Position numbers and translations under genes: made by a program. DNA of 55,654 nt. It comes from Chitinophagales bacterium (GTDB lineage Bacteria > Bacteroidota > Bacteroidia > Chitinophagales > Chitinophagaceae). The notes under the pieces are model-generated. The model ran no database searches. It was not told the origin of the DNA and worked only from the letters and a program-made list of their open reading frames with translations. Of the stretch, positions 1 through 7,440 are shown piece after piece. How positions within the stretch are numbered: position 1 is the first letter of the stretch; every line of letters begins with the position of its first letter. The DNA is taken from assembly GCA_013297995.1 (NCBI GenBank), contig JAAFJB010000012.1:1-55654 (forward strand), in the 5' to 3' direction.

Positions 1-654
1 AAATGCAAACGCTTCTCCTCCTGCTTTTTTGCGAATGAGTTCTGTGCCCGTAACTATATTTCCCCACTGATCGCTTCCACCCATCTGTAGTTTACAATTC
101 TTTTGTTGATTCAACCAGTAGAAATCATACCCCTGTACCAACTGATACGTAAACTCCGTAAAACTCATGCCGGTATCTCCTTCCAGTCGCTTCTTTACAC
201 TGTCTTTACCCATCATATAATTTACCGTAATATGCTTGCCCACGTCTCGAATAAAATCTAAGAAACTAATCTGCTTAAACCAGTCGTAATTATTCACCAA
301 CTCGGCTTTATTGGTTTTGGCAGGATCAAAATCTAAAAACTTTTCTAGCTGCTTTTTTACACCCGCCTGATTGCGCTGTAATACTTCTTCGCTCAGTAAA
401 TTGCGCTCCTCACTCTTGCCGCTGGGATCACCCACCATACCCGTTGCACCGCCTACCAAGGCATAAGGTTTATGCCCCGCTCTCTGTAAATGCACCAATA
501 ATAATATAGGCACCAAACTGCCTATATGAAGACTGTCTGATGTTGGGTCGAACCCTATATATCCTGATACCATTTCTTTGGCTAATAATTCTTCTGTTCC
601 TGGCATGATATCTTGCACCATACCCCTCCATGTTAACTCAGCTATTAAACTCAT
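1..654 (-). CDS. tyrS: Tyrosyl-tRNA synthetase, C-terminal part off the left edge (partial)
   Basis: Class I aminoacyl-tRNA synthetase that charges tRNA-Tyr in the cytoplasm. Translating the minus strand from the ATG at 654 gives 218 residues that stay open to the window edge. The HIGH-type signature reads [17 protein letters not shown] near residue 36, followed by the tyrosine-pocket region and GSDQWGNI near residue 200. These are diagnostic for TyrS. The KMSKS loop and the S4-like tRNA-binding domain lie beyond the window. A TACATTTG -7 element lies 16 nt upstream of the start, so this gene and the RDD gene are transcribed divergently from overlapping promoters. Identification is secure; only completeness is unknown. 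Confidence 0.95.
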   Translation of the reverse strand, partial: MSLIAELTWRGMVQDIMPGTEELLAKEMVSGYIGFDPTSDSLHIGSLVPILLLVHLQRAGHKPYALVGGATGMVGDPSGKSEERNLLSEEVLQRNQAGVKKQLEKFLDFDPAKTNKAELVNNYDWFKQISFLDFIRDVGKHITVNYMMGKDSVKKRLEGDTGMSFTEFTYQLVQGYDFYWLNQQKNCKLQMGGSDQWGNIVTGTELIRKKAGGEAFAF

Positions 655-670
655 TGTACAACTATTTGGG

Positions 671-678
671 CAAATGTA
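671..678 (-). promoter_or_regulatory. Promoter -7 element of tyrS
   Basis: On the minus strand this reads TACATTTG, a perfect match to the Bacteroidota -7 consensus TANNTTTG. It lies 16 nt before the tyrS ATG. A weak TTG (695-697) sits about 16 nt further upstream. It interlaces with the divergent promoter of the RDD gene. Confidence 0.6.
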
Positions 679-707
679 CAAAAGATGAAGTCATCAATGC
701 AATGCCC

Positions 708-715
708 TAGCTTTG
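708..715 (+). promoter_or_regulatory. Promoter -7 element of the RDD gene
   Basis: TAGCTTTG matches TANNTTTG exactly and ends 17 nt before the ATG at 733, the same spacing as for hscA. No good -33 TTTG is visible. The position argues that an upstream ATG at 685 is not the real start. Confidence 0.5.
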
Positions 716-732
716 CAACGCAAATTCATTGT

Positions 733-1113
733 ATGAACAAAGTAGGAGACGGTACTAGGGCATTAAACTTTTTTATTGATACCATACTGGTTACCCTATT
801 GGCTATGCTTATATTTCGCTGGTGGAATTGGTATGTGGTGTATTGGAACTATACCCCTTACCATTTTGGTTGGTTTTTCTTCCCCGCCCAATTTGTTTAT
901 TATGCGGTGCTTGAAGCTGTTTTTGCTTCCACCCCAGGGAAAAAATTCACTCGCTCTAAAGTGGTTGCTAAAAAAGGAGGTAGGGCTTCTTTGCCTGCTA
1001 TTCTCTTGAGAAGCTTACTGCGGCTCACTATTATTGATTTATTTTTTGGACCCTTTCTAGATGGGCCTTTGCACGACTATGCCAGTGGCACCACGGTGGT
1101 TGAAGTTAATTAA
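733..1113 (+). CDS. RDD family membrane protein
   Basis: Small integral membrane protein of the RDD family, whose molecular role is mostly unknown. It has an Arg/Asp-bearing first helix (TRALNFFIDTILVTLL), a second hydrophobic stretch around the aromatic segment FGWFFFPAQFVYYAVLEAVF, then the family-typical STPGKKFTRSKVV turn and a third amphipathic or membrane helix. I chose the ATG at 733 (126 aa) because a perfect -7 element overlaps the 16 codons that a start at 685 would add. With the 685 start the protein would have 142 residues. It is divergent from tyrS and followed by hscA with its own promoter, so it is probably monocistronic. Family assignment is by motif recognition. Confidence 0.75.
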   Translation: MNKVGDGTRALNFFIDTILVTLLAMLIFRWWNWYVVYWNYTPYHFGWFFFPAQFVYYAVLEAVFASTPGKKFTRSKVVAKKGGRASLPAILLRSLLRLTIIDLFFGPFLDGPLHDYASGTTVVEVN

Positions 1114-1163
1114 TGGGAACGCTCAATTTTACAAATGGAACTACAGAAAGAATTGCTTTGTTG

Positions 1164-1171
1164 TACCTTTG
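1164..1171 (+). promoter_or_regulatory. Promoter -7 element of hscA
   Basis: TACCTTTG, an exact TANNTTTG match, ends 17 nt before the hscA ATG. A convincing -33 TTTG is not visible at the usual distance. Confidence 0.55.
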
Positions 1172-1188
1172 CACTTTAAGCGATTACC

Positions 1189-3045
1189 ATGGCAAAAATT
1201 GGCATTAATATAGCAACAGGTAGCCTTCAGCAGGCTGAAATTATTGTGGGAATTGATTTGGGTACCACTAATAGCTTGGTGGCCATTATTCACCCAGAAA
1301 GTAAGCTGCCAGTGGCTTTAAAAGAATTCAACTCCAGTAGCTTGGTGCCCAGTATTGTACATTTTGATGCACTGGGCAATGCCATAGTGGGAGAGGAGGC
1401 GCGTAATTTTTTGGAGTCGGATCCTGCCAATACCATTTTTAGTGCCAAACGTTTGATGGGGAAAAGCTACCAAGATCTGGTTAACCATGCCAGTTTTTTT
1501 ACGTATAAAGTAATTGATACCGATGTTGACAGTCTCGTGAAAGTGCAAGTGGGCGATCAGTTTTATTCTCCCATTGACCTATCCTCCCTTATCTTAAAAG
1601 AACTCAAAAATAGGGCAGAACATATTTTAAAAACACCTGTTACCAAAGCCGTTATTACCGTGCCCGCTTATTTTAACGATGCCCAACGGCAGGCTACTCG
1701 TGATGCGGGTAAATTGGCGGGACTAGATGTGTTGCGCATCATCAACGAGCCCACCGCCGCCAGCCTTGCCTATGGCATGGGATTGAATAAAGAGGAAGAA
1801 AAAACCATTGCTGTTTACGACTTAGGTGGGGGTACTTTTGATATTTCTATTCTTAAAATTGCGGGTGGAATTTTTGAAGTTCTCAGCACCAATGGCGATA
1901 CCTATTTAGGGGGTGACGATTTTGATCGTGCCATCATGCAATATTGGTTGCAGCAAATAGGCATCGATTTCCATGCTGTTAATAACGATAAAGCACAACT
2001 ACAATCGCTGCGTTTACTGGCAGAAGCGGCTAAGAAAACACTGAGTACAGAAGAATTATTCTCTGCAAATTGGAATGATTATTCTGTGAGCATCAACCGC
2101 ATTACACTGCATGAAATTTTACAGCCATTGGTAAAGAAAACCATTGATTGTTGCGCCAAAGCCTTATCTGATGCAGCTCTTAGCGTATTGGATATTGAAG
2201 CCGTTATTATGGTTGGAGGTAGTACTAGGGTTGGTTTGGTAAAAGAAATGGTAGCCAATTTTTTTCAACAAGAACCCAATATAAGTGTGAATCCCGATGA
2301 AGTAGTGGCTTTGGGTGCTGCCATTCAAGCCGATATTTTAGCAGGAAATAATAAAGATTTTTTACTATTAGATATTACGCCTTTGAGCCTTGGTATTGAA
2401 ACCATGGGGGGGCTGATGGACGTGCTCATCCCCCGCAATGCAAAAATTCCGAATAAGGCTTCCCGGCAATACACCACACAGAAAGATGGACAAGCAAGTA
2501 TGCGCATTTCCGTTTTCCAAGGCGAACGTGATTTGGTAAAAGACAATAGAAAGCTGGCTGAATTTAATTTTACGGGCATACCCGGTATGCCCGCTGGCAT
2601 GCCCAAAGTTGAAGTGGGCTTTTTAATTAATGCGGATGGTATTTTATCAGTGAGTGCCAAAGAACTGCGCAGCGGGGTGGAACAAGCCATTGAAGTAAAG
2701 CCGCAATATGGTTTAACCGATGATGAAGTGGAAAAAATGTTACTAGACAGCATCACCCACGCTAAGGAAGACATGACTGTTCGCGCCTTGGTAGAAGCCC
2801 GCACCGAAGGAGCGCAAATACTAGAAGTAACCGAAAAATTCATTGCAAAAAATACCGCGCTTCTTACTCAACAAGAGCTAGTGGAAACTGCATCTGCCAT
2901 GCAGAATTTACAAATGGCCCTAACCTTGGAAGATAAAAATCTTATTCAATCTAAAATTGAAGCACTTAATGAAATAAGCAGACCTTTTGCTGAACGGGCT
3001 ATGGATGCCGCCGTAGGAGGGGCTTTAAAAGGGAAGGTGATTTAG
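1189..3045 (+). CDS. hscA: HscA-type Hsp70 chaperone for Fe-S cluster assembly
   Basis: ATP-dependent Hsp70 of 618 residues, the usual length for HscA (about 616) and shorter than a typical DnaK. The nucleotide-binding domain carries VGIDLGTTNS (about residue 20), the phosphate-2 segment VYDLGGGTFDISIL (about 209) and the adenosine loop VMVGGSTRVGLV-like segment (about 342). The substrate-binding domain follows, then a helical lid that ends GGALKGKVI without the acidic EEVD-like or Gly-rich tail of DnaK. The N-terminal extension before GIDLGTTNS and the SLVPSIVHF / NTIFSAKRLMG motifs resemble HscA, which transfers clusters from IscU. No hscB, iscU or fdx gene is adjacent, so the pathway role comes from family resemblance. 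A generic DnaK paralogue remains possible. Confidence 0.8.
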   Translation: MAKIGINIATGSLQQAEIIVGIDLGTTNSLVAIIHPESKLPVALKEFNSSSLVPSIVHFDALGNAIVGEEARNFLESDPANTIFSAKRLMGKSYQDLVNHASFFTYKVIDTDVDSLVKVQVGDQFYSPIDLSSLILKELKNRAEHILKTPVTKAVITVPAYFNDAQRQATRDAGKLAGLDVLRIINEPTAASLAYGMGLNKEEEKTIAVYDLGGGTFDISILKIAGGIFEVLSTNGDTYLGGDDFDRAIMQYWLQQIGIDFHAVNNDKAQLQSLRLLAEAAKKTLSTEELFSANWNDYSVSINRITLHEILQPLVKKTIDCCAKALSDAALSVLDIEAVIMVGGSTRVGLVKEMVANFFQQEPNISVNPDEVVALGAAIQADILAGNNKDFLLLDITPLSLGIETMGGLMDVLIPRNAKIPNKASRQYTTQKDGQASMRISVFQGERDLVKDNRKLAEFNFTGIPGMPAGMPKVEVGFLINADGILSVSAKELRSGVEQAIEVKPQYGLTDDEVEKMLLDSITHAKEDMTVRALVEARTEGAQILEVTEKFIAKNTALLTQQELVETASAMQNLQMALTLEDKNLIQSKIEALNEISRPFAERAMDAAVGGALKGKVI

Positions 3046-3052
3046 TTAGTAA

Positions 3053-3100
3053 GTTATTAGGTTATTGGGTTATTGGGTTATTGAGTTATTATGTTATTGG
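3053..3100. repeat. Tandem 8-bp repeat, GTTATTNN x6 (AATAACNN on the other strand)
   Basis: Six exact period-8 units start at 3053, 3061, 3069, 3077, 3085 and 3093. A degenerate seventh unit, GTTAGTAA, sits just upstream. The array starts right after the hscA stop and runs through the ribE stop, so the last residues of riboflavin synthase (NNIITQ) are repeat-encoded. Related arrays occur at 5713-5770 and 12925-12970. Confidence 0.85.
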
Positions 3101-3671
3101 CTCGCTGTACATATTTTCCAATTAAATCGAATTCAATATTCACCACCGACCCCACTTCAACCTGTTGAATGCTCGTATGCAGATACGTATAGGGAATGAT
3201 GGCAACTCGGAAACTATTCTGGGTGATGCCAAAACAAGTAAGGCTGGTGCCATTTACACTGATAGATCCTTTTTCAATTACCAATACAGCAAATTGCTTA
3301 GGAAATTCAAACTGAAATTCCCAACTCCCATCCTTATCTATTTTATGGGTACAAATAGCCGTACAATCCACATGACCCTGCACAATATGCCCATCTAGCC
3401 TGCCATTCATCAGCATGCATCTCTCCATATTTACTTTAGTGCCAAGTTTCCACTGCGCAAGATTGGTCTTTGAAATGGTTTCCGCTATAGCAGTAACTTG
3501 GTGAAGATTTTCTTCAATAGCTTCAATGGTAAGGCATACCCCCTCATGAGCCACACTTTGGTCTACTTTTAGTTCTTTGCCAATAGCTGAACGAATTTGA
3601 TAGGTATAGTTGCTGCCGCTTTGGGAAATGGCCTCAACTATGCCAATGGTTTCTATTATTCCTGTAAACAT
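3078..3671 (-). CDS. ribE: Riboflavin synthase, alpha subunit
   Basis: Converts two molecules of 6,7-dimethyl-8-ribityllumazine into riboflavin plus the pyrimidinedione. At 197 residues it has the normal length. It begins with the diagnostic MFTGIIETIG and shows two tandem lumazine-binding barrels. The first carries VAHEGVCLTI and the second GHIVQGHVDCTAIC near residue 98 and GSISVNGTSLTC near 138. The C-terminal six residues are encoded by the 8-bp repeat array, which suggests that the original terminus was altered by repeat expansion. A -7 element TACCTTTG lies only 5 nt upstream of the ATG, so the mRNA may be leaderless. No FMN riboswitch fits in the short upstream spacer. Confidence 0.93.
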   Translation of the reverse strand: MFTGIIETIGIVEAISQSGSNYTYQIRSAIGKELKVDQSVAHEGVCLTIEAIEENLHQVTAIAETISKTNLAQWKLGTKVNMERCMLMNGRLDGHIVQGHVDCTAICTHKIDKDGSWEFQFEFPKQFAVLVIEKGSISVNGTSLTCFGITQNSFRVAIIPYTYLHTSIQQVEVGSVVNIEFDLIGKYVQRANNIITQ

Positions 3672-3676
3672 ATTTA

Positions 3677-3684
3677 CAAAGGTA
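3677..3684 (-). promoter_or_regulatory. Promoter -7 element of ribE, abutting the start codon
   Basis: On the minus strand this reads TACCTTTG, an exact TANNTTTG match, separated from the ribE ATG by only five bases. Given the usual few-base distance from this element to the transcription start, the transcript would start at or next to the A of the ATG. Confidence 0.5.
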
Positions 3685-3701
3685 AAAAGTTTAATCTTTT
3701 T

Positions 3702-3732
3702 TTTGTGTTTTCCTTCTTGCTTCTTATCTTCG
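3702..3732 (+). promoter_or_regulatory. Promoter of rpsU
   Basis: TTTG at 3702-3705 and TATCTTCG at 3725-3732 (one mismatch to TANNTTTG) with a 19-nt spacer. The site lies about 35 nt before the rpsU ATG and leaves room for the unusual Shine-Dalgarno leader. Confidence 0.55.
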
Positions 3733-3750
3733 CCGTCCTAAAATAGCCTG

Positions 3751-3756
3751 AGGAGG
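3751..3756 (+). promoter_or_regulatory. Strong Shine-Dalgarno sequence of rpsU
   Basis: AGGAGG ends 10 nt upstream of the rpsU ATG. I found no comparable SD with proper spacing before the other genes I inspected here; tuf, rplK, rplA, rpoB, rpoC and nusG have A-rich or AT-rich leaders. In Flavobacterium, bS21 helps to hide the anti-SD of 16S rRNA, and a strong SD on rpsU allows autoregulation. This leader fits that known model. Confidence 0.85.
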
Positions 3757-3766
3757 TATAATAGTT

Positions 3767-3964
3767 ATGTTAATAATAGATTCAAAAGACTGCGAGAACA
3801 TCGACAAAGCACTTAAAAAGTACAAGAAGAAATTTGAAAAAAGTAAAACTTTGTTGCAATTAAGAGAGCGTCAAGCATTTACCAAGCCGTCTGTAGTACG
3901 TCGTGGACAAGTGTTGAAAGCCATCTACAAGCAGCAAATCGCCAGCGGAAAAATAGAAGGATAA
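3767..3964 (+). CDS. rpsU: Small ribosomal subunit protein bS21
   Basis: A 65-residue basic ribosomal protein of the 30S platform. It shows the family pattern of an N-terminal strand followed by a long, lysine/arginine-rich helix (ALKKYKKKFEKSKTLLQLRERQAF) and a basic tail, KPSVVRRGQVLKAIYKQ. It is preceded by its own promoter and a strong AGGAGG. In Bacteroidota, bS21 with bS18 and bS6 sequesters the 3' end of 16S rRNA, so a ribosome lacking bS21 would read this SD preferentially, giving feedback control. A hairpin terminator follows directly and abuts the xerC start. Confidence 0.93.
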   Translation: MLIIDSKDCENIDKALKKYKKKFEKSKTLLQLRERQAFTKPSVVRRGQVLKAIYKQQIASGKIEG

Positions 3965-3987
3965 TTTATCCTCTTTCTAATACTTTT

Positions 3988-4026
3988 AAGTAGTTTGAAT
4001 TCGTTATAATTCTGACTACTTTTTTT
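3988..4026 (+). terminator. Intrinsic terminator of rpsU, abutting the xerC ATG
   Basis: Stem AAGTAGT (3988-3994) pairs with ACTACTT (4015-4021). An inner stem GAATT/AATTC lies between them, and a run of T continues to 4026. The xerC ATG begins at the very next base. Confidence 0.7.
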
Positions 4027-4923
4027 ATGCCCCTATCTCAATACCCTCAAATAACTATTTTTCTCAATTACCTTAAGTTCGAGCGTAGGTATTCCCAGCA
4101 TACATTGGTTTCATATGAGACCGATTTACATCAGTTTTTTCAGTTTTTAATAGATCAATATGATTCTCCAACCATAGATCAAATTAGCTCAATGCTTGTT
4201 AGGAGCTGGCTTGCAGGATTGAAAGAATTAAAAATTAGCTCAAAAACCATCAATCGTAAAATATCCGCTTTAAAATCTTTTTTTAAGTACCAGCTAAAGT
4301 CGAGCGAATTAATGCAAAGCCCCATGGGTATTATTATTTCACCCAAAGTAAGCAAGCGATTGCCCATGTATGTTGAACAGAAAGACATGGAATCTATGTT
4401 TAAGTATATGGAATTTTCAGGCGACTGGCAGGGAACAACAGAGCGATTGGTATTATTGCTATTTTACAGTACTGGCATGCGTTTGAGCGAATTAATTCAA
4501 CTAAAAGAATCCCAACTAGATCCCATTCAAAAGCAGGTTAAAGTAGTGGGCAAAGGAAATAAAGAAAGAGTGATTCCTATTTCCGAAGATCTAGTTCAGC
4601 AGCTTGAGGCATATATTGCCAGCAAGCCCAATCAAGCTATTGTAAGGGATGAATTGTTTATAACCGAAAAAGGGAAGCCATTGCAAGCCAGATCGGTATA
4701 CGGCTTTGTAAATGAGCGATTATCTAGTATAACAACAATTGAGAAAAAAAGTCCCCATATTCTTAGGCATAGCTTTGCCACACATTTAATGAATAATGGG
4801 GCTGAATTGAATGCGGTAAAATCCTTGTTAGGTCATAGTAGCTTAGCAGCAACTCAGATTTATACCCATACTACCATAGAAAAATTGAAAGAGGTATTTA
4901 AAAAAGCCCACCCCAAAGCCTGA
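4027..4923 (+). CDS. xerC: Tyrosine recombinase XerC/XerD
   Basis: Site-specific recombinase that resolves chromosome dimers at dif. It has 298 residues, the normal length for Xer proteins. The N-terminal SAM-like core-binding domain spans about residues 8-95 and starts IFLNYLKFERRYSQHTLVSY. The catalytic domain has the full set of active-site residues: R152 (STGMRLSEL), K176 (GKGNKE), H244 and R247 (HILRHSF), H270 (LLGHSS) and Y279 (IYTH). The position between rpsU and hpf is normal for Bacteroidota, so this is a housekeeping Xer and not an integrase of a mobile element. C versus D cannot be decided from the sequence. The start codon lies directly behind the rpsU terminator T-run. Confidence 0.9.
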   Translation: MPLSQYPQITIFLNYLKFERRYSQHTLVSYETDLHQFFQFLIDQYDSPTIDQISSMLVRSWLAGLKELKISSKTINRKISALKSFFKYQLKSSELMQSPMGIIISPKVSKRLPMYVEQKDMESMFKYMEFSGDWQGTTERLVLLLFYSTGMRLSELIQLKESQLDPIQKQVKVVGKGNKERVIPISEDLVQQLEAYIASKPNQAIVRDELFITEKGKPLQARSVYGFVNERLSSITTIEKKSPHILRHSFATHLMNNGAELNAVKSLLGHSSLAATQIYTHTTIEKLKEVFKKAHPKA

Positions 4924-4932
4924 CGAATGGTT

Positions 4933-4957
4933 AAAAATTGAAAAAAAATCAATTTTT
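4933..4957 (+). terminator. Possible AT-rich terminator after xerC
   Basis: AAAAATTGA (4933-4941) pairs with TCAATTTTT (4949-4957) across an A-rich loop, shortly after the xerC stop. The stem is AT-rich and weak. Confidence 0.4.
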
Positions 4958-5145
4958 CTTTGTCTTTTTTAAAATAAAGACTAACTTACTATTCGTTTGA
5001 TGCTTCAATAAGAAGTGTTGAATTTGAGAAGCTGGTTCGGGTGTATTGTTTTGCTAAAATGGTAGTAGTTTAAGCTGAACAATTACTCCAAATGGTTTCT
5101 CATTTAGTATTCATTTAATTTTTTCACTAAAAACCCTTGCCAATT

Positions 5146-5445
5146 ATGAACGTTAACATCCAGACAGTCCATTTTGATGCAGATGAAAAACTGATTGAAT
5201 TTGTGAACAAAAAGCTGAGTAAGTTGCCCACTTTCCATGATAGAATAATGAAGGTGGATGTGTTTTTAAAATTAGATAATATAGTGCATACTATAAAAGA
5301 CAAGGTTGCGGAGATTAGGGTGCATATACCCAAGCATGAACTTTTTGTAAAAGCCTCCTCCAAGTCGTTTGAGGAATCATTTGAACACGCAATGGAGTCA
5401 ATGGTTACTCAGATAAAACGAAAAAAAGAAAAATTAGCAGCATAA
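5146..5445 (+). CDS. hpf: Ribosome hibernation promoting factor HPF/RaiA (short form)
   Basis: A 99-residue protein of the sigma-54 modulation/ribosome-associated inhibitor family, which binds the decoding centre of idle ribosomes. It shows the beta-alpha-beta-beta-beta-alpha pattern: MNVNIQTVHFDADEKLIEFV, then KVDVFLKLDN, then a C-terminal helix ending IKRKKEKLAA. It lacks the C-terminal dimerisation domain of long HPF. The ATG at 5146 is chosen; an in-frame TTG nine bases upstream has no support. It lies downstream of xerC with a 222-bp gap and has a strong terminator of its own. Placement between xerC and the tRNA-tuf cluster is usual in this phylum. Confidence 0.9.
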   Translation: MNVNIQTVHFDADEKLIEFVNKKLSKLPTFHDRIMKVDVFLKLDNIVHTIKDKVAEIRVHIPKHELFVKASSKSFEESFEHAMESMVTQIKRKKEKLAA

Positions 5446-5446
5446 T

Positions 5447-5476
5447 AAAGAGCTCCCGAAAGGGAGCTTTTTGTTT
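5447..5476 (+). terminator. Intrinsic terminator after hpf
   Basis: AGCTCCC (5451-5457), GAAA tetraloop, GGGAGCT (5462-5468) and then a T-rich tract. This is a classical strong Rho-independent terminator two bases after the hpf stop. Confidence 0.92.
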
Positions 5477-5563
5477 TTAGGGGGTAAAAGGGCTTATTTC
5501 AGCGGATATTCCACCTGTTATTAAGATTAAACAGCTGATACTGGAAAAAAAACATTTCAAAAT

Positions 5564-5593
5564 TTTGCCAAATAAAGATTTCCATTACCTTTG
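5564..5593 (+). promoter_or_regulatory. Promoter of the tRNA-tuf operon
   Basis: TTTG at 5564-5567, an 18-nt spacer, and TACCTTTG at 5586-5593: a near-perfect Bacteroidota housekeeping promoter. It lies 28 nt upstream of tRNA-Thr. It probably drives the four tRNAs and tuf, since no other promoter is seen before tuf. Confidence 0.8.
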
Positions 5594-5621
5594 CCATCCC
5601 AAAAAATGGGGAAGTTCTTTT

Positions 5622-5694
5622 GCCGGAGTAGCTCAGTTGGTAGAGCAACTGATTTGTAATCAGTAGGTCGCGGGTTCGAGTCCCATCTTCGGCT
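5622..5694 (+). tRNA. tRNA-Thr (anticodon TGT)
   Basis: A 73-nt cloverleaf. The acceptor GCCGGAG pairs with CTTCGGC, the D-arm is AGCTCAGTTGGTAGAGC, and the anticodon stem-loop is CTGATTTGTAATCAG with TGT. The T-arm is GCGGGTTCGAGTCCC. The CCA end is not encoded. First of four clustered tRNAs. Confidence 0.97.
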
Positions 5695-5712
5695 CTTGTG
5701 TTTTTGGTAGTT

Positions 5713-5770
5713 AATAACTCAATAACCAATAACTCAATAACCAATAACTCAAAAACCAATAACTCAAAAA
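5713..5770. repeat. AATAAC repeat array between tRNA-Thr and tRNA-Tyr
   Basis: AATAAC motifs start at 5713, 5721, 5728, 5736, 5743 and 5758, with a variant AAAAAC at 5751. This gives a 15-bp higher-order period (AATAACTCAATAACC). It ends a few bases before tRNA-Tyr, inside the presumed tRNA-tuf transcript. Related to the arrays at 3053-3100 and 12925-12970. Confidence 0.85.
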
Positions 5771-5775
5771 GTTAT

Positions 5776-5858
<83 letters not shown>

Positions 5859-5897
5859 CAAAACACTGAAAAGTGTTTGTTCTTTTAAATGGTTTAA

Positions 5898-5970
5898 GCG
5901 GAAGTAGCTCAATTGGTAGAGCGATAGCCTTCCAAGCTATAGGTCGCGAGTTCGACCCTCGTCTTCCGCT
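5898..5970 (+). tRNA. tRNA-Gly (anticodon TCC)
   Basis: 73 nt. The acceptor GCGGAAG pairs with CTTCCGC, and the anticodon arm ATAGCCTTCCAAGCTAT carries TCC. T-arm GCGAGTTCGACCCTCG-like. CCA is not encoded. Confidence 0.97.
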
Positions 5971-6038
5971 CAATAGAATATCTGTGAACTGGTAGTATTT
6001 ATTGGTTCACAGATAAGTGGTTACTTTTATCTGAATAA

Positions 6039-6110
6039 GCCGTTGTAGCTCAGGGGTAGAGCACTTCCTTGGTAGGGAAGAGGTCGTGAGTTCGATTCTC
6101 ACTAACGGCT
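6039..6110 (+). tRNA. tRNA-Thr (anticodon GGT)
   Basis: 72 nt. The acceptor GCCGTTG pairs with TAACGGC (one G-U pair), and the anticodon arm CTTCCTTGGTAGGGAAG carries GGT. Last tRNA before tuf; the 88-nt spacer shows no terminator or promoter. Confidence 0.97.
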
Positions 6111-6198
6111 CTGGTAAGAGTAGATAGGGGGCATATTTAATAATGTATGAAGCGCAAGCTTAGTAAATATTTAAAAACAAAAATAAAAACCGATAAAA

Positions 6199-7389
6199 AT
6201 GGCAAAAGAGACCTTCAAGAGGGAAAAACCTCACGTAAACGTAGGTACCATTGGTCACGTTGACCATGGTAAAACTACTTTAACTGCTGCAATTACTATG
6301 ATCCTTGCTAAAAAGGGAATGGGTAACGTGGCTAAAAAATATGATGAAATTGATGGAGCTCCTGAAGAAAGAGAGCGTGGTATTACCATCAATACTGCTC
6401 ACGTTGAGTACCAAACTGCTAATCGTCACTATGCGCACGTTGACTGTCCTGGTCACGCCGATTATGTAAAGAACATGATTACGGGTGCTGCCCAAATGGA
6501 TGGTGCTATATTGGTAGTAGCCGCTACCGATGGTCCTATGCCGCAAACTAGAGAGCATATTTTATTGGCTCGTCAGGTAGGTGTACCCCGTATGGTGGTA
6601 TTTATGAATAAGGTTGATTTGGTTGATGATCCAGAATTGTTGGAATTGGTTGAAATGGAAATTCGTGAGCTATTAACTGAAAAAGGATTTGATGGTGATA
6701 ATACCCCAATCATTCAAGGTTCTGCTACAGGCGCATTGTCTGAAGATCCAAAGTGGGTTGCTAAGATTGAAGAATTAATGGAAGCAGTTGATACTTATAT
6801 TCCTTTGCCTCCCCGCCCTATTGATATGCCTTTCTTGATGTCAGTTGAAGATGTGTTCTCTATTACTGGTCGCGGTACTGTTGCAACTGGTCGTATTGAA
6901 AGAGGTATTATTAAAGTGGGTGAAGGTGTTGAGATTGTTGGTTTAATGGATGCTCCTTTGGTTTCTACTTGTACTGGCGTTGAAATGTTTAAGAAATTGT
7001 TAGATGAAGGTCAGGCTGGTGATAACGCAGGTTTATTATTACGCGGTATTGAGAAAAAAGATATCCGTCGTGGTATGGTAATTTGTAAGCCAGGTTCTAT
7101 TACTCCACATACTGATTTCAAAGGTGAAGTATATGTATTGAGCAAAGAAGAAGGTGGACGTCACACCCCATTCTTCAATAAATATCGTCCTCAATTTTAT
7201 TTCCGTACTACAGATGTAACTGGTGAAGTTACTTTACCAGAAGGAACTGAAATGGTAATGCCTGGTGATAATATTGGATTAAACGTTAAGTTAATTCAAC
7301 CTATTGCAATGGAGAAAGGATTGAAATTTGCAATCCGTGAGGGTGGTAGAACAGTGGGTGCCGGTCAGGTTACTGAAATTGTAAAATAG
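6199..7389 (+). CDS. tuf: Elongation factor Tu
   Basis: GTPase that carries aminoacyl-tRNA to the ribosomal A site. It has 396 residues, near the family norm. G1 is GHVDHGKT (residues 19-26), the effector region is [15 protein letters not shown]3 is DCPGH and G4 is NKVD. Domain II begins near [25 protein letters not shown], and domain III ends [15 protein letters not shown]. The leader is A-rich (AAAAATAAAAACCGATAAAA) without an SD, typical of highly expressed genes in this phylum. It is co-transcribed with the four tRNAs upstream and ends at a long hairpin. Confidence 0.98.
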   Translation: MAKETFKREKPHVNVGTIGHVDHGKTTLTAAITMILAKKGMGNVAKKYDEIDGAPEERERGITINTAHVEYQTANRHYAHVDCPGHADYVKNMITGAAQMDGAILVVAATDGPMPQTREHILLARQVGVPRMVVFMNKVDLVDDPELLELVEMEIRELLTEKGFDGDNTPIIQGSATGALSEDPKWVAKIEELMEAVDTYIPLPPRPIDMPFLMSVEDVFSITGRGTVATGRIERGIIKVGEGVEIVGLMDAPLVSTCTGVEMFKKLLDEGQAGDNAGLLLRGIEKKDIRRGMVICKPGSITPHTDFKGEVYVLSKEEGGRHTPFFNKYRPQFYFRTTDVTGEVTLPEGTEMVMPGDNIGLNVKLIQPIAMEKGLKFAIREGGRTVGAGQVTEIVK

Positions 7390-7440
7390 TGCAATGCATG
7401 CTCTTGAAAAAGAGATAATGCAAAATTCTATATCTTTACC

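Noticed and set aside
685..732. Upstream ATG giving a 16-residue longer RDD protein
   Set aside because: A perfect TANNTTTG element lies inside these codons and the RDD domain begins right after the ATG at 733. Kept only as an alternative.
1318..1548. Antisense open frames inside hscA, rpoB, rpoC, tuf and other genes
   Set aside because: They lie wholly within strongly conserved genes on the other strand or frame and show no domain or start context of their own.
4027..4923. xerC as an integrase marking a mobile element next to tRNA genes
   Set aside because: The rpsU-xerC-hpf order is a housekeeping arrangement in this phylum, and no attachment-site duplication of a tRNA 3' end or cargo is visible.
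5137..5145. TTG start three codons before hpf
   Set aside because: The ATG at 5146 gives the conserved N-terminus and nothing supports the extension.
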